From a bacterium (GTDB taxonomy: Bacteria; CSSED10-310; JAJRTK01), in the NCBI GenBank assembly GCA_024278345.1, contig JAJRTK010000307.1, positions 1 to 5,384 of the forward strand: a DNA stretch of 5,384 nt. Reading direction: 5' to 3'. The notes below the pieces were generated by a model. That model had not been told where the DNA came from. It did not search any database and saw only the letters and a list, made by a program, of their open reading frames with translations. The position numbers and the translations under genes are program-made. Shown here one piece after another: positions 5,320 through 5,384 of the stretch. The stretch's first letter is position 1; each line of letters begins with the position of its first letter.

Positions 5320-5384
5320 GAGCGAGCTCCCTGGTGGGTGCAGGGCGAAGTCCTGCCAGGGGACGGGGGACAGCGTCCCCGGAC
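5320..5384. repeat. Array of short 3-nt-loop hairpins, right copy (truncated by window edge)
   Basis: A leader GCTCCCTGGTGGGT (5326-5339) is followed by hairpin GCAGGGC-GAA-GTCCTGC (5340-5356, one G-T pair), a spacer, and hairpin GGGGAC-AGC-GTCCCC (5366-5380). Leader, spacing and order match the array at the left edge in the same orientation, while the stem sequences differ but keep pairing. The third hairpin would lie beyond the window. Confidence 0.7.

Larger units (their letters stand above)
4577..5384. other. Gene-poor right flank
   Basis: About 800 bp without a convincing gene. Long open frames on both strands (for example minus 4852-5310) have no recognisable features and compositions expected from GC-rich chance frames. 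The stretch holds the leader hairpin of the SPFH gene (4619-4647), two small adjacent hairpins (4777-4810), a 10-codon mini-ORF with a good ribosome-binding site (4984-5016), the second 60-bp element (5101-5160), a 9-bp palindrome (5290-5315) and a hairpin array at the edge (5320-5384). Confidence 0.6.

Overview
The window is a GC-rich bacterial segment with two converging transcription units and gene-poor, repeat-bearing flanks. Six-heme c7-type multiheme cytochromes with secretion signals are typical of anaerobes that move electrons across the periplasm. The best guess is a Thermodesulfobacteriota-type organism (former Deltaproteobacteria, Geobacter/Desulfuromonas/Syntrophobacter-like), but no marker gene here fixes the taxonomy.

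Layout: (a) 1-558 holds no gene I can support. It contains three near-perfect 3-nt-loop hairpins (24-93), one copy of a diverged 60-bp element (321-380), and a plausible promoter (453-481) for the first operon. (b) 559-2974 is a plus-strand operon. It encodes two paralogous exported hexaheme cytochromes (559-1374 and 1551-2348) and a small exported or membrane-anchored helical protein with no haem motif (2357-2974). Between the cytochromes are four degenerate 39/42-bp repeats, all multiples of three and open in the frame of the second cytochrome. (c) 2975-3061 is a convergent intergenic spacer with nested hairpins. (d) 3062-4576, minus strand, encodes an SPFH/band-7 (flotillin-like) protein with a long charged coiled coil and a strong ribosome-binding site, preceded by a hairpin in its mRNA leader. 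(e) 4577-5384 has no convincing gene. It carries the second copy of the 60-bp element (5101-5160), a 9-bp palindrome, and another hairpin array of the same design as the one at the left edge, cut off by the window end.

How it may work together: the two cytochromes probably relay electrons through the periplasm, with the haem-free third protein as a candidate accessory factor. The SPFH protein is a membrane-organising scaffold on the opposite strand, and no functional link to the cytochromes is shown. The most unusual signal is the 60-bp element. It lies upstream of both transcription units in the same orientation relative to each, and its two copies differ by compensatory changes in a stem, which suggests a structured or cruciform regulatory element or a small mobile repeat.
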